Assembly: GCA_036558305.1 (NCBI GenBank)
Contig: DATBFX010000227.1
Coordinates: forward strand, 40,997 to 104,996
Direction: 5' to 3'
Source: DATBFX01 sp036558305
Lineage (GTDB): Bacteria; Chloroflexota; Chloroflexia; Thermomicrobiales; UBA6265
Length of the DNA: 64,000 bases
Positions 40,237 to 48,956 of the stretch are shown in pieces (the first letter of the stretch is position 1; each line of letters starts with the position of its first letter). The translations under genes were made by a program, and so were the position numbers. The notes under the pieces were generated by a model, which saw only the letters and a program-made list of their open reading frames with translations, searched no databases and was not told where the DNA came from.

Positions 40237-41640
40237 GTGCCCGAAGACGAAATCTGCTACCTCTCCGCCCTCGACCTCCGCGCCCGGTATCGCCGTCGCG
40301 ACCTCTCACCGGTCGAAGTCACGGAGACCGTCCTTCGCCGCATCGATCGCCTCAATCCCCAACTGACTGCCTTCATTACCGTCACCCCCGAGCTCGCGAT
40401 GGAACACGCCAGGGCCGCGGAGTCCGCCTACGCCCCCGGCGGTTCGCCCGGCCCCCTGGCCGGTATCCCCATCTCGATTAAAGACCTCTCCCCCACCAAG
40501 GGTATCCGCACCACCCGCGGCTCACTCCTCTCCGCGGATTGGATCCCCGACGAGGACGCCCCCTTCGTCGAGCGCGTCTACACGGCCGGTGCCGTCATGC
40601 TCGGCAAAACCAACACCCCGGAATTCGGCTGGAAAGGCGATTCCGGCAACCGCGTCGTCGGCCCCACCCACAACCCCTGGCAGCACGGTCGCACCGCCGG
40701 CGGTTCCAGCGGGGGCGGTGCCGCCGCCGTCGCCGCCGGTCTCGGCCCGCTGGCCCAGGGCAGCGACGGCGCCGGTTCCATCCGCATCCCCTGCTGTTTT
40801 TGCGGTATCTTCGGCCACAAACCCTCGTTCGGTCTCGTCCCCCAATACCCGCCCAGCGTGATGGGCGACCTCTCCCACATGGGCCCGATGACCCGCACCG
40901 TTCGCGACGGCGCCCTCCTCCTCGACGTCACCGCCGGCGCCGACGCCCGCGATCGCTTTTCCTGGACCAGCGGTCTCGACTACCTCGCCGCCCTCGACCG
41001 TACCGACGTCGCCGGTCTCCGCGTCGCCTGGTCGCCCGATCTCGGCTACGCCCCCGTCGAGCCCACCGTCCGTGCGGCAACCACCACCGCCGCCCGCCGC
41101 TTCGAGGAGCTTGGCTGCCACCTCGAAGAGGTCAATCCCGGTCTCCCCAACCCCTGGGACATCGTCGACGTCATCTGGGCCAGCGCCACCGCCGGCACCC
41201 ACCGCGACGACCTCGCCCAGGTCCGCGACCGGCTCGACCCCGGTCGCCTCGCCGTCGCCGAACACGGTCTCGCCTTCACCGGCGCCGACCTTGCCAACGC
41301 CCTCATCCGCCGCAACGCCTACTACCTGGCGATGCGCGCCTTCATGAAACGCTTCGACCTCCTCCTCACCCCCACCCTTCCCTGTACCGCCTTCCCCGCC
41401 GGCGACGACCACCCCGGCCAGATCGACGGCACCCCCACCACTTACCTCGCGTGGACGGCCTTCACCTACCCCTTCAACCTCACCGGCCAACCCGCCGCCA
41501 CCGTCCCCTGCGGCTTCGACCCCACCGGTCTCCCCGTCGGTCTCCAGATCGTCGGCCGCTGGCACGACGACACCACGGTCCTCCGCGCCGCCGCCGCCTT
41601 CGAAGCCATCGCCCCCTGGGACGACCGGCGCCCTCTCTGA
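40237..41640 (+). CDS. amidase signature-family amidase
   Basis: The 467-residue protein shows the Ser-cisSer-Lys triad of amidase signature enzymes: Lys82 ('ISIKDL'), Ser157 ('AGGSSGGGAAAVAAG'), Ser181 ('SDGAGSIRIP'). 'AGAVMLGKTNTPEFGWKG' and 'HNPWQHGRTAGGSSGG' are typical. It hydrolyses an amide substrate that the sequence does not identify; relatives include glutamyl-tRNA amidotransferase A and fatty-amide hydrolases, but no gatB or gatC genes are present here. GTG 40237 has AGGAG upstream. A perfect 30-bp inverted repeat follows its stop. Confidence 0.92.
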   Translation: MPEDEICYLSALDLRARYRRRDLSPVEVTETVLRRIDRLNPQLTAFITVTPELAMEHARAAESAYAPGGSPGPLAGIPISIKDLSPTKGIRTTRGSLLSADWIPDEDAPFVERVYTAGAVMLGKTNTPEFGWKGDSGNRVVGPTHNPWQHGRTAGGSSGGGAAAVAAGLGPLAQGSDGAGSIRIPCCFCGIFGHKPSFGLVPQYPPSVMGDLSHMGPMTRTVRDGALLLDVTAGADARDRFSWTSGLDYLAALDRTDVAGLRVAWSPDLGYAPVEPTVRAATTTAARRFEELGCHLEEVNPGLPNPWDIVDVIWASATAGTHRDDLAQVRDRLDPGRLAVAEHGLAFTGADLANALIRRNAYYLAMRAFMKRFDLLLTPTLPCTAFPAGDDHPGQIDGTPTTYLAWTAFTYPFNLTGQPAATVPCGFDPTGLPVGLQIVGRWHDDTTVLRAAAAFEAIAPWDDRRPL

Positions 41641-41662
41641 TAGCGTGTTCGGCCCCCCGGCT

Positions 41663-41776
41663 CGGCCCCCCCGGCCCCCCAATCCTGGGGGGAGACGAGG
41701 GAGCGCGCTCTTGAGGGTGGCGCTGAAGATCGCGGATCGTCGTTCACCCCCCAGGATTGGGGGGCCGGGGGGGCCG
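41663..41776. repeat. perfect 30-bp inverted repeat between convergent genes
   Basis: The arms at 41663-41692 and 41747-41776 are exact reverse complements (30 of 30), running CGGCCCCCCC through AATCCTGGGGGG, around a 54-nt loop. It sits 22 nt after the amidase stop and before the convergent gene's stop at 41807. The layout (arms near 30 nt, loop 54 nt, 3' position) matches the element at 12898-13009. Confidence 0.9.
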
Positions 41777-41806
41777 AACCGGGGTGGCCGAGCCCCGAGC
41801 CGATCC

Positions 41807-43438
41807 CTACCCGGCAATAAAGTTGTACACCGCCACCGTCACGTCCGCATTCCCGTCCCCCAGTGTCACCCCGTATCCGCCGAGCCCGTCGTCGTATGAG
41901 TACCCCGGAACGTCGCTCCGTCCGTATCCCCGCGGGTAGGAAGTCTCCGCCAACCCGTAACTCCCCAACGGCAAGCCGGACCAGACGAAGCCGCCGTCGA
42001 TCGGCGATGCATCGGCAACCGTCAACGGTCCTCCCAGGGCCGAGCCGTTTAGTCGGAAGTCGTACGGCCCGCCGGACGGCGGGCAAGCCGCCGGCGAATA
42101 GTCGTCGGGCGACGTCGTCCGCGGGCAATCGAACACCAGCAACGTGATCGACCCCGTCCGTGCCGCCGGTCGCAGGTTGTAGATCGTCACGACGACGTCG
42201 GGCGCCGACTCGTCGATCGCCACCGTGTAGCCGCTCTCCGCCGATCCGCCCACCGCCGCCGAACCGGGGATGAAGTACGTTTCGAACCCATCCGGTAGCG
42301 GATCCTCGACCAGACCGTACGAACCCAACGGCAGCGCGCTCCACGTGAAGTCACCGCCACCGCCGTCCGCGTCGGCGAGCGTCAGCGCCTGACCGTCCGG
42401 CGTCGTCAGGTTGAGACCGTAGCCGCCGCCCGCGAGCTCGCAGTCGTCGCCGACCAGGTTCTCCAGCGTCATCCCCTCCGGGCAGGCGTAGACCAGCGCC
42501 CGGATCGAACCCGTTTCCTCGGGCGTCGGCGTTTCGGTTGCCGTCGGTTCCGGTGTCTCGGTCGGCACCGGGGTCTCGGTCGGCACCTCCGTCGGCGTCG
42601 CCGTCGGTGTCGGCGGCGGCGGAATCTCGGCCCCGATCACCGCCACCACGTACGCCGCCCCACCGGACGACGGTTGCGCCATTCGGTTGGTCATCGCCGC
42701 GGCCGGAACCAACCGCGCGCTGCCCACCGTCGGTTCGACCGCCTTGATCGTCAGTTCCCCTTCCTTGAACATCGCGCTGTCGCCGGCCTGCAGCGTCTGC
42801 GTGCGCCCTCCCTCCGGCAAAATGTCGATCGCGCCGTCCGTCGCCAGGATGACCGTCGATCCGCCCGTGTCCGGAACCGTGGCGACGTCGCCCAGCTCCA
42901 ACACGTTGCGGACCAGGTCGATGTCGCGCTCCCCGGTCGGCGGGGCAAACGGATTGCTTTTGTAGAGCAGCTTCCCGGACCCGATGTCGTCGACGTCCGC
43001 CGCCGGCACCAGTTCGAGTGCGAGGTACGTCACGGATTGGTCGGAGAGACTTGCCCGCGCTTGGCGCGTTCCGTCCTTGACCAGGAACGCCTCGCCCGGC
43101 GCCAACCGGGCAACGTCCTCGGTATCGGGGCTGCCCGGCACGGCGTTCGTGAGCAAAATCGGTTCGTCACTCGCGAGGATGAATCCGAGCGCCCGCCGCG
43201 TCGCCTTCGCCTGCGCCCGCGGCAGTGCCGTCCGCTCCACCAACCGCCAGGCAACCCGCTTTTCGGCAATCCTGGCGATACCTTGCGTGACGACCTGGGC
43301 GCTCCCCGTCGCCGGCGAACCGCCGGGCGGCGCCAACTGCCTGGCGCCCGCAACGCCGAGCGGCGTCAGCACCAGCAGCGCAACCGCAATCCACCACCAC
43401 CGCTGCCGTATCCCGGCCCGTTGCCGTTCCTCGTCCAT
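41807..43438 (-). CDS. membrane-anchored surface protein with SpaA-like repeats
   Basis: The 543-residue protein has one N-terminal membrane segment (about 14-32), a cupin-like beta domain ('GGSTVILATDGAIDILPEG', 'LQAGDSAMFKEGEL') and a Pro/Thr linker ('PTPTATPTEVPTETP'). Two prealbumin/SpaA-like repeats follow, each with 'GSYGLVEDPLPDGF' or 'GSYGLAETSYPRGY' and a paired Cys near 'YACPEG' or 'FDCPRT'. Such repeats form stalks in surface proteins. ATG 43438 has GGAGGG upstream. The thioredoxin-fold gene is divergent. Function: probably a surface sensor or adhesin. Confidence 0.78.
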   Translation of the reverse strand: MDEERQRAGIRQRWWWIAVALLVLTPLGVAGARQLAPPGGSPATGSAQVVTQGIARIAEKRVAWRLVERTALPRAQAKATRRALGFILASDEPILLTNAVPGSPDTEDVARLAPGEAFLVKDGTRQARASLSDQSVTYLALELVPAADVDDIGSGKLLYKSNPFAPPTGERDIDLVRNVLELGDVATVPDTGGSTVILATDGAIDILPEGGRTQTLQAGDSAMFKEGELTIKAVEPTVGSARLVPAAAMTNRMAQPSSGGAAYVVAVIGAEIPPPPTPTATPTEVPTETPVPTETPEPTATETPTPEETGSIRALVYACPEGMTLENLVGDDCELAGGGYGLNLTTPDGQALTLADADGGGGDFTWSALPLGSYGLVEDPLPDGFETYFIPGSAAVGGSAESGYTVAIDESAPDVVVTIYNLRPAARTGSITLLVFDCPRTTSPDDYSPAACPPSGGPYDFRLNGSALGGPLTVADASPIDGGFVWSGLPLGSYGLAETSYPRGYGRSDVPGYSYDDGLGGYGVTLGDGNADVTVAVYNFIAG

Positions 43439-43676
43439 TTCGCCCTCCCGATCCCTTAACGATTCGCCACCCAGATTGCCCGGCGCGGGCCCACCCCAAT
43501 CGCGCCGCCGATTGTGCCGCCACACAACCCGGCAACGCCGCCATTCGCGGACGGCCGGGACCCCGCCGCACCGCGGGCTCACCGTCCATACTCATCATAC
43601 GCTCGACTTGCCGTATTCGTATCTCCGCGGGTAGCATCCGGTGAGGATTGGCCGACGCAAGGAGACGACGACGAAA

Positions 43677-44180
43677 GTGGCACCGATCGACACCGGCAAC
43701 CACGCGCCGGCTTTGACCGACCCGATCCCCGACGCCGACGGCACGCCCCGTCGCATCGCCGACGCGTTGCGAGACGGCCCCGTACTCCTCGGCATCTACA
43801 AGAGCTCCTGTCAGGCCAGCAAGACGATCTTTCCGATCCTCGAACGCCTCCACCAGCGCGATGGCGCTCGCGGCTTGACCGTCTACGGCATTTCCCAAGA
43901 CTCGCCCAACGTCACCCGCTCCTTCGCGCGCCGCTACGGCATCACCTTCCCGCTCCTCGTCGAAGGCGAGGCTTATCCCGTCTCTCGCGCCTTCGACATC
44001 TTCGCCACCCCCACCGTCTACCTCGTCCGCCCCGACGGCACCGTCGCCTCCTCGATCATGGGTTTCTTCCGCGACCAGGTCAACGAATTCGCCGCCACCG
44101 TCGCCAACGAACTCGGAGTCCCACCCGAACCGATCATCGCCGAAGACGAAACCGAGGTTCCCCTCTTCGTCCCCGGCTGA
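43677..44180 (+). CDS. thioredoxin-fold/peroxiredoxin-like protein
   Basis: The 167-residue protein has a TlpA/AhpC-like fold: 'LGIYKSSCQASKTIFPILERL' with CxxS in place of the usual CxxC, 'GISQDSPNVTRSFARRYGITFPLL' and 'FATPTVYLVRPDG' (cis-Pro). The single-cysteine motif is typical of peroxiredoxin-like or reductant-specific variants. It may reduce peroxides or protein thiols; a signal peptide is not evident. GTG 43677 is used because AAGGAG lies upstream, 12 nt away; GTG 43641 is possible. Confidence 0.8.
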   Translation: MAPIDTGNHAPALTDPIPDADGTPRRIADALRDGPVLLGIYKSSCQASKTIFPILERLHQRDGARGLTVYGISQDSPNVTRSFARRYGITFPLLVEGEAYPVSRAFDIFATPTVYLVRPDGTVASSIMGFFRDQVNEFAATVANELGVPPEPIIAEDETEVPLFVPG

Positions 44181-44225
44181 CCGAGCAAGCATCTGTCCTA
44201 GGGTCCCTGGGACGCACACCAAACG

Positions 44226-44669
44226 ATGATCAATCGCCCTCTTGGCTTCGCGGTCACGGCACACGGAAAAGGGAACGAGGCCGAAGCCGCGCCCGACACC
44301 CCGACGTTACGCAAAACATCGGGGAAAGGCCAGCCGGTGGACCCGAACCGACCATCAAACTCCGCTTCGGAGCGGCCGCCGGCGTCCCCCGCTCCTCCGA
44401 TCTCCACACCACCGAACCGGGGACGACGCTTCCGCCTCCGCTGGGCACTCTACGCCCTCGTCGCCGTCGTCGCACTCGTTCCAGCCATCTGGCAACGGCC
44501 CACCGCCTACCCGTGGGACCACGACTCGCCCTGCGTCACCCAAACCGCCGCCGCCCAAACCGCCGAAGCCGAAGCTCTGTCCGAACCACTCGCGAAACCG
44601 ACCGTCCCGGGTGCCTGTGTCGACCTCGCAACCCTCGTCGCCCGCCGCAAGGCCACGTCGGTTCCCTAA
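44226..44669 (+). CDS. small membrane protein, hypothetical
   Basis: The 147-residue frame has a Pro/Ser-rich hydrophilic N-terminus, one central membrane segment ('WALYALVAVVALVPAIW', about 73-89) and an Ala-rich tail with two cysteines ('DSPCVTQTAAAQT', 'VPGACVDLATLV'). The start is uncertain: ATG 44226 lacks a strong site, and GTG 44338 has a weak one. A tail-anchored or bitopic protein is predicted; no family is recognised. Confidence 0.5.
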   Translation: MINRPLGFAVTAHGKGNEAEAAPDTPTLRKTSGKGQPVDPNRPSNSASERPPASPAPPISTPPNRGRRFRLRWALYALVAVVALVPAIWQRPTAYPWDHDSPCVTQTAAAQTAEAEALSEPLAKPTVPGACVDLATLVARRKATSVP

Positions 44670-44786
44670 TTCGCCCGCCGTCCCCCACGCCATCCTCCTC
44701 GACGGCGAACGCCGCCTCCTCCTTCCCGGCACCGTTCGTGCGATAGTCCGCTTCGGACCACCGGCCGCGGTCTGCGAGGCGAGGCG

Positions 44787-45227
44787 ATGGCAACCGATCG
44801 GCAACCCAAACACGTCCTGGTGATCAACGACGTCCCCGTCCTGCTCGACGTCTTTCGCAGCCTGCTCGAAAGCGAAGGCTACCGGGTTTCCCTCGACAAC
44901 TTCTCCGACTTCGATCTCGCCAGGAAACTCGACGACATCAGACGTCTCAAACCCGACGTGGTCATCCTCGACTTCGTCTTCGGGGGCGAACCCCTCGGCT
45001 GGCAGTTGCTTCAACTCATGAAACTCGACCGCGCGACCGCCCGCATCCCCGTCGTCGTCTGCACCGCCGCCGCCCGTCAAGTCACCGAGCTCCAGGGCCA
45101 CCTTCGCACGATGGGCGTGGCCGCCGTCCTGAAACCCTTCGACATCGACACCCTGCTCGCCGCCGTCGCCGCGGCCATCGACGGTGGTCCCTTAGCAGTC
45201 GGTCTCTCACCCGCACCGCCGGATTGA
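44787..45227 (+). CDS. stand-alone response regulator receiver protein, atypical acidic pocket
   Basis: The 146-residue protein is a CheY-like receiver without an output domain. The phospho-acceptor Asp62 lies in 'VVILDFVFGG'. The metal pocket shows Asn14-Asp15 ('VINDVP') rather than the usual Asp-Asp. The conserved Lys is in 'VLKPFD'. The N14 change may alter phosphorylation. It leads a run of signalling genes that extends to 52414. It may be phosphorylated by a kinase encoded elsewhere or by the kinase at 48957. Confidence 0.85.
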   Translation: MATDRQPKHVLVINDVPVLLDVFRSLLESEGYRVSLDNFSDFDLARKLDDIRRLKPDVVILDFVFGGEPLGWQLLQLMKLDRATARIPVVVCTAAARQVTELQGHLRTMGVAAVLKPFDIDTLLAAVAAAIDGGPLAVGLSPAPPD

Positions 45228-45249
45228 CCGGCACCCTCGGTTGCGAACG

Positions 45250-45477
45250 ATGGCTACCTTCGAACTCTGGGACGAACGCACCGCACGGACCATCGGCCGC
45301 TGGTCGACGGAAGAGGACGCGCTGGCCGTCGTCCGCGATCTGCTCGATCGCGGCGAAGTCCTCGCCGTCGCCGCCCTCGTGCTGCGCAGCTCCGACTGGG
45401 GTCGTGCGCCCGAGATCGTCGCCTCCGGTTCCGCCCTCAGCGCCCGCGCTCGCCGCGCTCCCGACGAACCTGGATAA
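45250..45477 (+). CDS. small FELWD-family protein (second copy)
   Basis: This 75-residue protein starts 'MATFELWDERTARTIGRW' and carries 'STEEDALAVVRDLLDRG'. It matches the protein at 25823-26065 in layout. It sits between two receiver genes, 22 nt after the first. The family is otherwise unrecognised. The neighbourhood suggests a role linked to signalling, perhaps as a small partner. Confidence 0.65.
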   Translation: MATFELWDERTARTIGRWSTEEDALAVVRDLLDRGEVLAVAALVLRSSDWGRAPEIVASGSALSARARRAPDEPG

Positions 45478-45716
45478 ATCTCCGTAGACGAGACGAACCG
45501 CCTTGAACGAGAATAACGACGGGAAGGCCGCCGCCATGCCGGCGCCTGCAGTCCGAATTCGGATCGGACCTCCGCTACGCTGCTGCTCTCTGTTCCGCGC
45601 CGCGGGCAGGGGTGAGAGAGCACCCCGACCGGGGCCGGTACCGCGTCCCGGGAGACGCGCCGTCCCGTCGAGATCGACGCGCCGACGTGCGGGTGACTCG
45701 CATCGCGGGAGTGACG

Positions 45717-46103
45717 ATGAACCAGCCAATCGGGCAGGCGCCGCGGATCCTCGTCGTCGACGACGACGCCGCGATCCGCGAATTCTTGCGCGATCTCCTC
45801 GGTTCCGAAGGCTACGTAGTCGACGAAGCCGCCAACGGCGCCGAGGCCGTCGAACGCGTCCGCTCCAACCCGCCCTCGGCCGTCCTCATGGACCTGATGA
45901 TGCCGATCCTCTCCGGTGCCGAAGCCACCTCGACCCTGAAGAGCGATCCCTCCACCGCCCGCGTCCCGATCCTCGCGATGAGCGCCGGTCGCAACCTGGC
46001 CACGATGGCGACCGGCGTCCCCGCCGACGGTTTCGTCAGCAAACCGTTCGATCTCACCCGACTCGTCGAGGTCCTCGCCCAGCACACCCGCTCCGACGAC
46101 TGA
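45717..46103 (+). CDS. stand-alone response regulator receiver protein
   Basis: The 128-residue protein is a canonical CheY-like receiver: acidic pair at 15-17 ('VVDDDAA'), phospho-acceptor Asp59 ('LMDLMMP'), 'LAMSAG' switch Ser and Lys in 'VSKPFD'. No output domain. GGGAG precedes the ATG. It is separated by 240 bp from the preceding small gene. It probably transfers a signal within the cluster or receives it from the kinase encoded at 48957. Confidence 0.9.
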   Translation: MNQPIGQAPRILVVDDDAAIREFLRDLLGSEGYVVDEAANGAEAVERVRSNPPSAVLMDLMMPILSGAEATSTLKSDPSTARVPILAMSAGRNLATMATGVPADGFVSKPFDLTRLVEVLAQHTRSDD

Positions 46104-46175
46104 TCACCCATCGTGGCCACCGGTCCCGTCTTTCCCCGACCGAAAACCAACATCCGCCCGCGCGGCTCACACGCA

Positions 46176-46184
46176 TGATAGGAT
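46176..46184 (+). promoter_or_regulatory. extended -10 element for the propeller gene
   Basis: TGATAGGAT has the TG-n form of an extended -10 element, 38 nt before the start at 46223. Confidence 0.45.
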
Positions 46185-46222
46185 GAGACACCAGTCGCTC
46201 CGTCGATACGAAAGCGACGCCG

Positions 46223-47914
46223 ATGTTCTGCACCACCTGCGCCTCCATCAACGCCCGCAACGCCCGCCGTTGTTCCGCCTGCGGCGGTCCGCTCCGCGAC
46301 GCTCCGCCCGAATCCGCCCGAATCCGCCGTCGACCATCGCGAGTCGTCCCTCGCCGCGCCTTGCGAATCATCCAGGCACTGCCGATCCTGCTCCTGGCAG
46401 CCGGTTTCGCCCTCGCCGCCGACCACGCCTGGACCGCCCGCGCCGATCGCGCCGTCGCGTACGCCGCCGCCGACCGGGCGATGGCCCAGGGCGACCTCGT
46501 CGCCGCCCGCGACGGTTTCGCCAGGCTCGGCACCTACCGGGACGCCGACCGGCGCCTCTCCGAAGCCACGGTCGCGCTCGCGCCCTACCAATCCGCCGTC
46601 GAGGATGCCCGCGCCGCCGCCGCCCAAAATCGCTTTGCCGACGCCATCGCCGGTCTGCTCGCCGTCGTCCACGATCTCCCGACCTATGCTCCCGCCGTCT
46701 CGCTCCTCGCCGACGTCCGCGCCCAACAACGGCAGCAACTCGAAGCCGACGCCGCCGCGGCGGAGCGCACCGGCGATTGGCTCGCCGTCGAGCGCTCCCT
46801 GGCCGCCCTCGCCGCCGGCAATCCGACCGACCAGGGCGTCGCGTCCCACCTCGCCGCGGTCCGCCGCCAGCACGCGCCGTTTGTCTACGCTCGCGACGGC
46901 GTCGTCTACCTCGCCTCCCCCGACGGCGACGAGCGTGCCCTCACCCCGTCGATGGACGCCAGTTGGCCTTCCTGGAATCCGACGCGCACCCAGATCGCCT
47001 TCATCCAGCGCCACCCCAACGGCGCCGCCCTCGACGGCACCCTCTGCGTGATCGACCTCGACGGCGCCAACCTTCGTACCCTCGCCGAACGCGTCATGCC
47101 CTTCTCCTGGCCGAGTTGGAGTCCCGACGGCACCAAGATCGCCTTCGCCAGCGCCGTCAACTTCGACGAGACCCGCAACGACGGCCAGATCGCCCTCCAC
47201 GTCGTCGACCTCAACACCGGCCTCGAAACCGACCTCACCGGCGATCGGCTCCCCCACGCCGACTCGCCCTCGTGGTCGCCCGACGGCTCCGCCATCGCCT
47301 TCGTCAGTTTTCGCTTCCAGCGGCGCCGCGACGGCAGCATCCGCCGCGCCGACGGCGAGACCTACGTCGTCGACGTCGCCACCCGTGCCCTGACCGACGT
47401 CTCCCAGGGCCGCATCACCGACGAAGCCTGGGTCTCCTGGTCGCCCGTCGACGATCGCCTCCTCATCTTCACCGTCCCCGACGACTGGAGCAATCCGCAG
47501 CAGAGCCAGATCTACCTCCTCGACCTCGCCACCACCGGTCTCACCGAAATCCCCACCCACGCCTGGGAACTCTCGCGGCCGTACTGGTCGCCGGACGGCC
47601 GGCACTTCGCCTACGTCGAGGGCAACAACGTCGTCCGCATCTGGTCCGCCTCGGGCGAAGATTGGATTCGGGTCGACAGCGACCTCGCCCCGTTCATCAG
47701 TTGGTCGATCGACGGTTCTGCCCTCTTCGTCGCCTCCGATGCCCTCTACGCCCCCTCCTACGTCCTCCCCGTCGACGACCAGTTCGGCGCCCGCACCCCC
47801 CTCACCGTCGCTTACGACGCCTCCGGCAACAACGGCCCCCCTCAATGGTCCCCCCGCACCCTCCCCCCCAGTCCCCGGAGTCCGTCTCTCACCGGCACCG
47901 CCCTCGACCCGTAG
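46223..47914 (+). CDS. zinc-ribbon membrane protein with TolB-like beta-propeller
   Basis: The 563-residue protein starts with a zinc ribbon ('CTTCASINARNARRCSACGG'), then a single membrane helix (about 50-66) and a helical region with TPR-like pairs (70-210). It ends with a WD40-like/PD40 propeller: several copies of 'WSPDGTKIAFAS' or 'PSWSPDGSAIAFVS' from about 225. The propeller would lie outside the membrane if the N-terminus is cytoplasmic. It probably binds a ligand or partner. ATG 46223; extended -10 at 46176. Confidence 0.82.
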   Translation: MFCTTCASINARNARRCSACGGPLRDAPPESARIRRRPSRVVPRRALRIIQALPILLLAAGFALAADHAWTARADRAVAYAAADRAMAQGDLVAARDGFARLGTYRDADRRLSEATVALAPYQSAVEDARAAAAQNRFADAIAGLLAVVHDLPTYAPAVSLLADVRAQQRQQLEADAAAAERTGDWLAVERSLAALAAGNPTDQGVASHLAAVRRQHAPFVYARDGVVYLASPDGDERALTPSMDASWPSWNPTRTQIAFIQRHPNGAALDGTLCVIDLDGANLRTLAERVMPFSWPSWSPDGTKIAFASAVNFDETRNDGQIALHVVDLNTGLETDLTGDRLPHADSPSWSPDGSAIAFVSFRFQRRRDGSIRRADGETYVVDVATRALTDVSQGRITDEAWVSWSPVDDRLLIFTVPDDWSNPQQSQIYLLDLATTGLTEIPTHAWELSRPYWSPDGRHFAYVEGNNVVRIWSASGEDWIRVDSDLAPFISWSIDGSALFVASDALYAPSYVLPVDDQFGARTPLTVAYDASGNNGPPQWSPRTLPPSPRSPSLTGTALDP

Positions 47915-47940
47915 GGGAAAGGGGACAAAAGATCGCTCGT

Positions 47941-47970
47941 CCGTCTGTCCGTCTGTCCGTCTGTCCGTCT
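47941..47970 (+). repeat. tandem octamer repeat CCGTCTGT
   Basis: 3.75 exact copies of CCGTCTGT begin 26 nt after the propeller gene stop. The same octamer recurs about 9.75 times at 63873-63950. No inverted partner is seen here. Confidence 0.85.
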
Positions 47971-48020
47971 CCGTTTGCGCTACAGTTCCCTCCGCGTACG
48001 CGCACGGAGGAGCGAGCCGC

Positions 48021-48590
48021 GTGGTATTCCTGGGAAGTCGCGAAGACGTTGCGCATCTCGGCTACGTCCTCGGCCGCTGCCCCAAATGCGGCACCCAGGG
48101 CGTCTTCACCGTCTACGAGGCCAAGCGCAAACTGACCGTCAGCATGTTCGTCGCCGTCCCCATGGGGCAGCAGCACGTCCTCGAATGCCGCGCCTGCGGT
48201 TTCCGCTTCGCCCTCCCGCCGGAGATGCGCGACCAGCTCACCGAGCGCCTCATCAGCGCCGACCAACTCGCCGACTACGTCTCCCGCGTCCAACAACCCG
48301 CCGACCCCCGCGCCATCGGCAACGGCAAACCCGCCGGTCGCACCTTCTATCAGGTCCTCCAGGTCGACCAGGATGCCGACCCCGACGTGATCGAGGCCGC
48401 CTTCAAACGCCTCGCCCTCAAATACCACCCCGACCGCTCCACCGCCCCCGACGCCGCCGACAAAACCCGCGAACTCCTCGCCGCCCGCGACGTCCTCGCC
48501 GATCCCGTCCGCCGGCGCGCCTACGACGCCAGCATCGGCATCGTCCGCCCCCCGCCCCGCCCGCCCGCGATGCGTCCGGAAGAAGTCTGA
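48021..48590 (+). CDS. zinc-ribbon J-domain protein
   Basis: The 189-residue protein has an N-terminal zinc ribbon ('CPKCGTQG' and 'CRACGFRF') and a C-terminal J domain with HPD at 136-138 ('KYHPDRS'), preceded by 'TFYQVLQVDQDADPDVIEAAFKRLAL'. J domains stimulate DnaK; the zinc ribbon may bring a substrate. There is no membrane segment and no Gly/Phe or DnaJ-type zinc-finger region. GTG 48021 with GGAGGAG upstream is chosen; the octamer repeat ends 50 nt before it. Confidence 0.85.
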   Translation: MVFLGSREDVAHLGYVLGRCPKCGTQGVFTVYEAKRKLTVSMFVAVPMGQQHVLECRACGFRFALPPEMRDQLTERLISADQLADYVSRVQQPADPRAIGNGKPAGRTFYQVLQVDQDADPDVIEAAFKRLALKYHPDRSTAPDAADKTRELLAARDVLADPVRRRAYDASIGIVRPPPRPPAMRPEEV

Positions 48591-48602
48591 ACGGGCGGGA
48601 GA

Positions 48603-48684
48603 GGGCGGAAGAAGGCGGGGTGATTCCCTCAGTCCTGGGCGCCCTCTAGGTCATGGCCCCTGGTCCCCGCCTTCCTCCTTCCGC
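48603..48684. repeat. purine-rich inverted repeat 3' of the J-domain gene
   Basis: Arms GGGCGGAAGAAGGCGGGG (48603-48620) and its imperfect complement (48664-48684) flank a 43-nt loop, beginning 12 nt after the stop codon. Probable terminator or 3'-end structure; same placement as the other elements in the window. Confidence 0.65.
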
Positions 48685-48778
48685 CTTCCGTTCCGAACAC
48701 CCAGAAAAATTCGGGCGAACGATCGCCGATTCCAGACGAAAGCACCGCAGTCCTGCACAATAAGGACCATGGACACTC

Positions 48779-48807
48779 TTGTCGAATAATCGACGATCGC
48801 CTATGAT
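48779..48807 (+). promoter_or_regulatory. promoter of the kinase-regulator pair
   Basis: TTGTCG (48779-48784) and TATGAT (48802-48807) are separated by exactly 17 nt. It lies 150 nt before the kinase start, giving a long leader. Confidence 0.65.
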
Positions 48808-48956
48808 GGGTAGCGCCGGATACCACCCGTCTGGGGAGGCCGATCGGCTCGATGGGCGCGACGCATACGCGCCGACCGAGGCCTGTGCATTCGCACGGCT
48901 CACGATCTGCGACAGGCGATTCGACACGCCTCTATCCGAACCGAGGAGTGTGGTCA

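Noticed and set aside
45812..47845. 677-residue minus-strand open frame across the receiver and propeller genes
   Set aside because: Shadow of genes with clear receiver and propeller motifs on the plus strand; low-complexity Gly/Val/Asp sequence.
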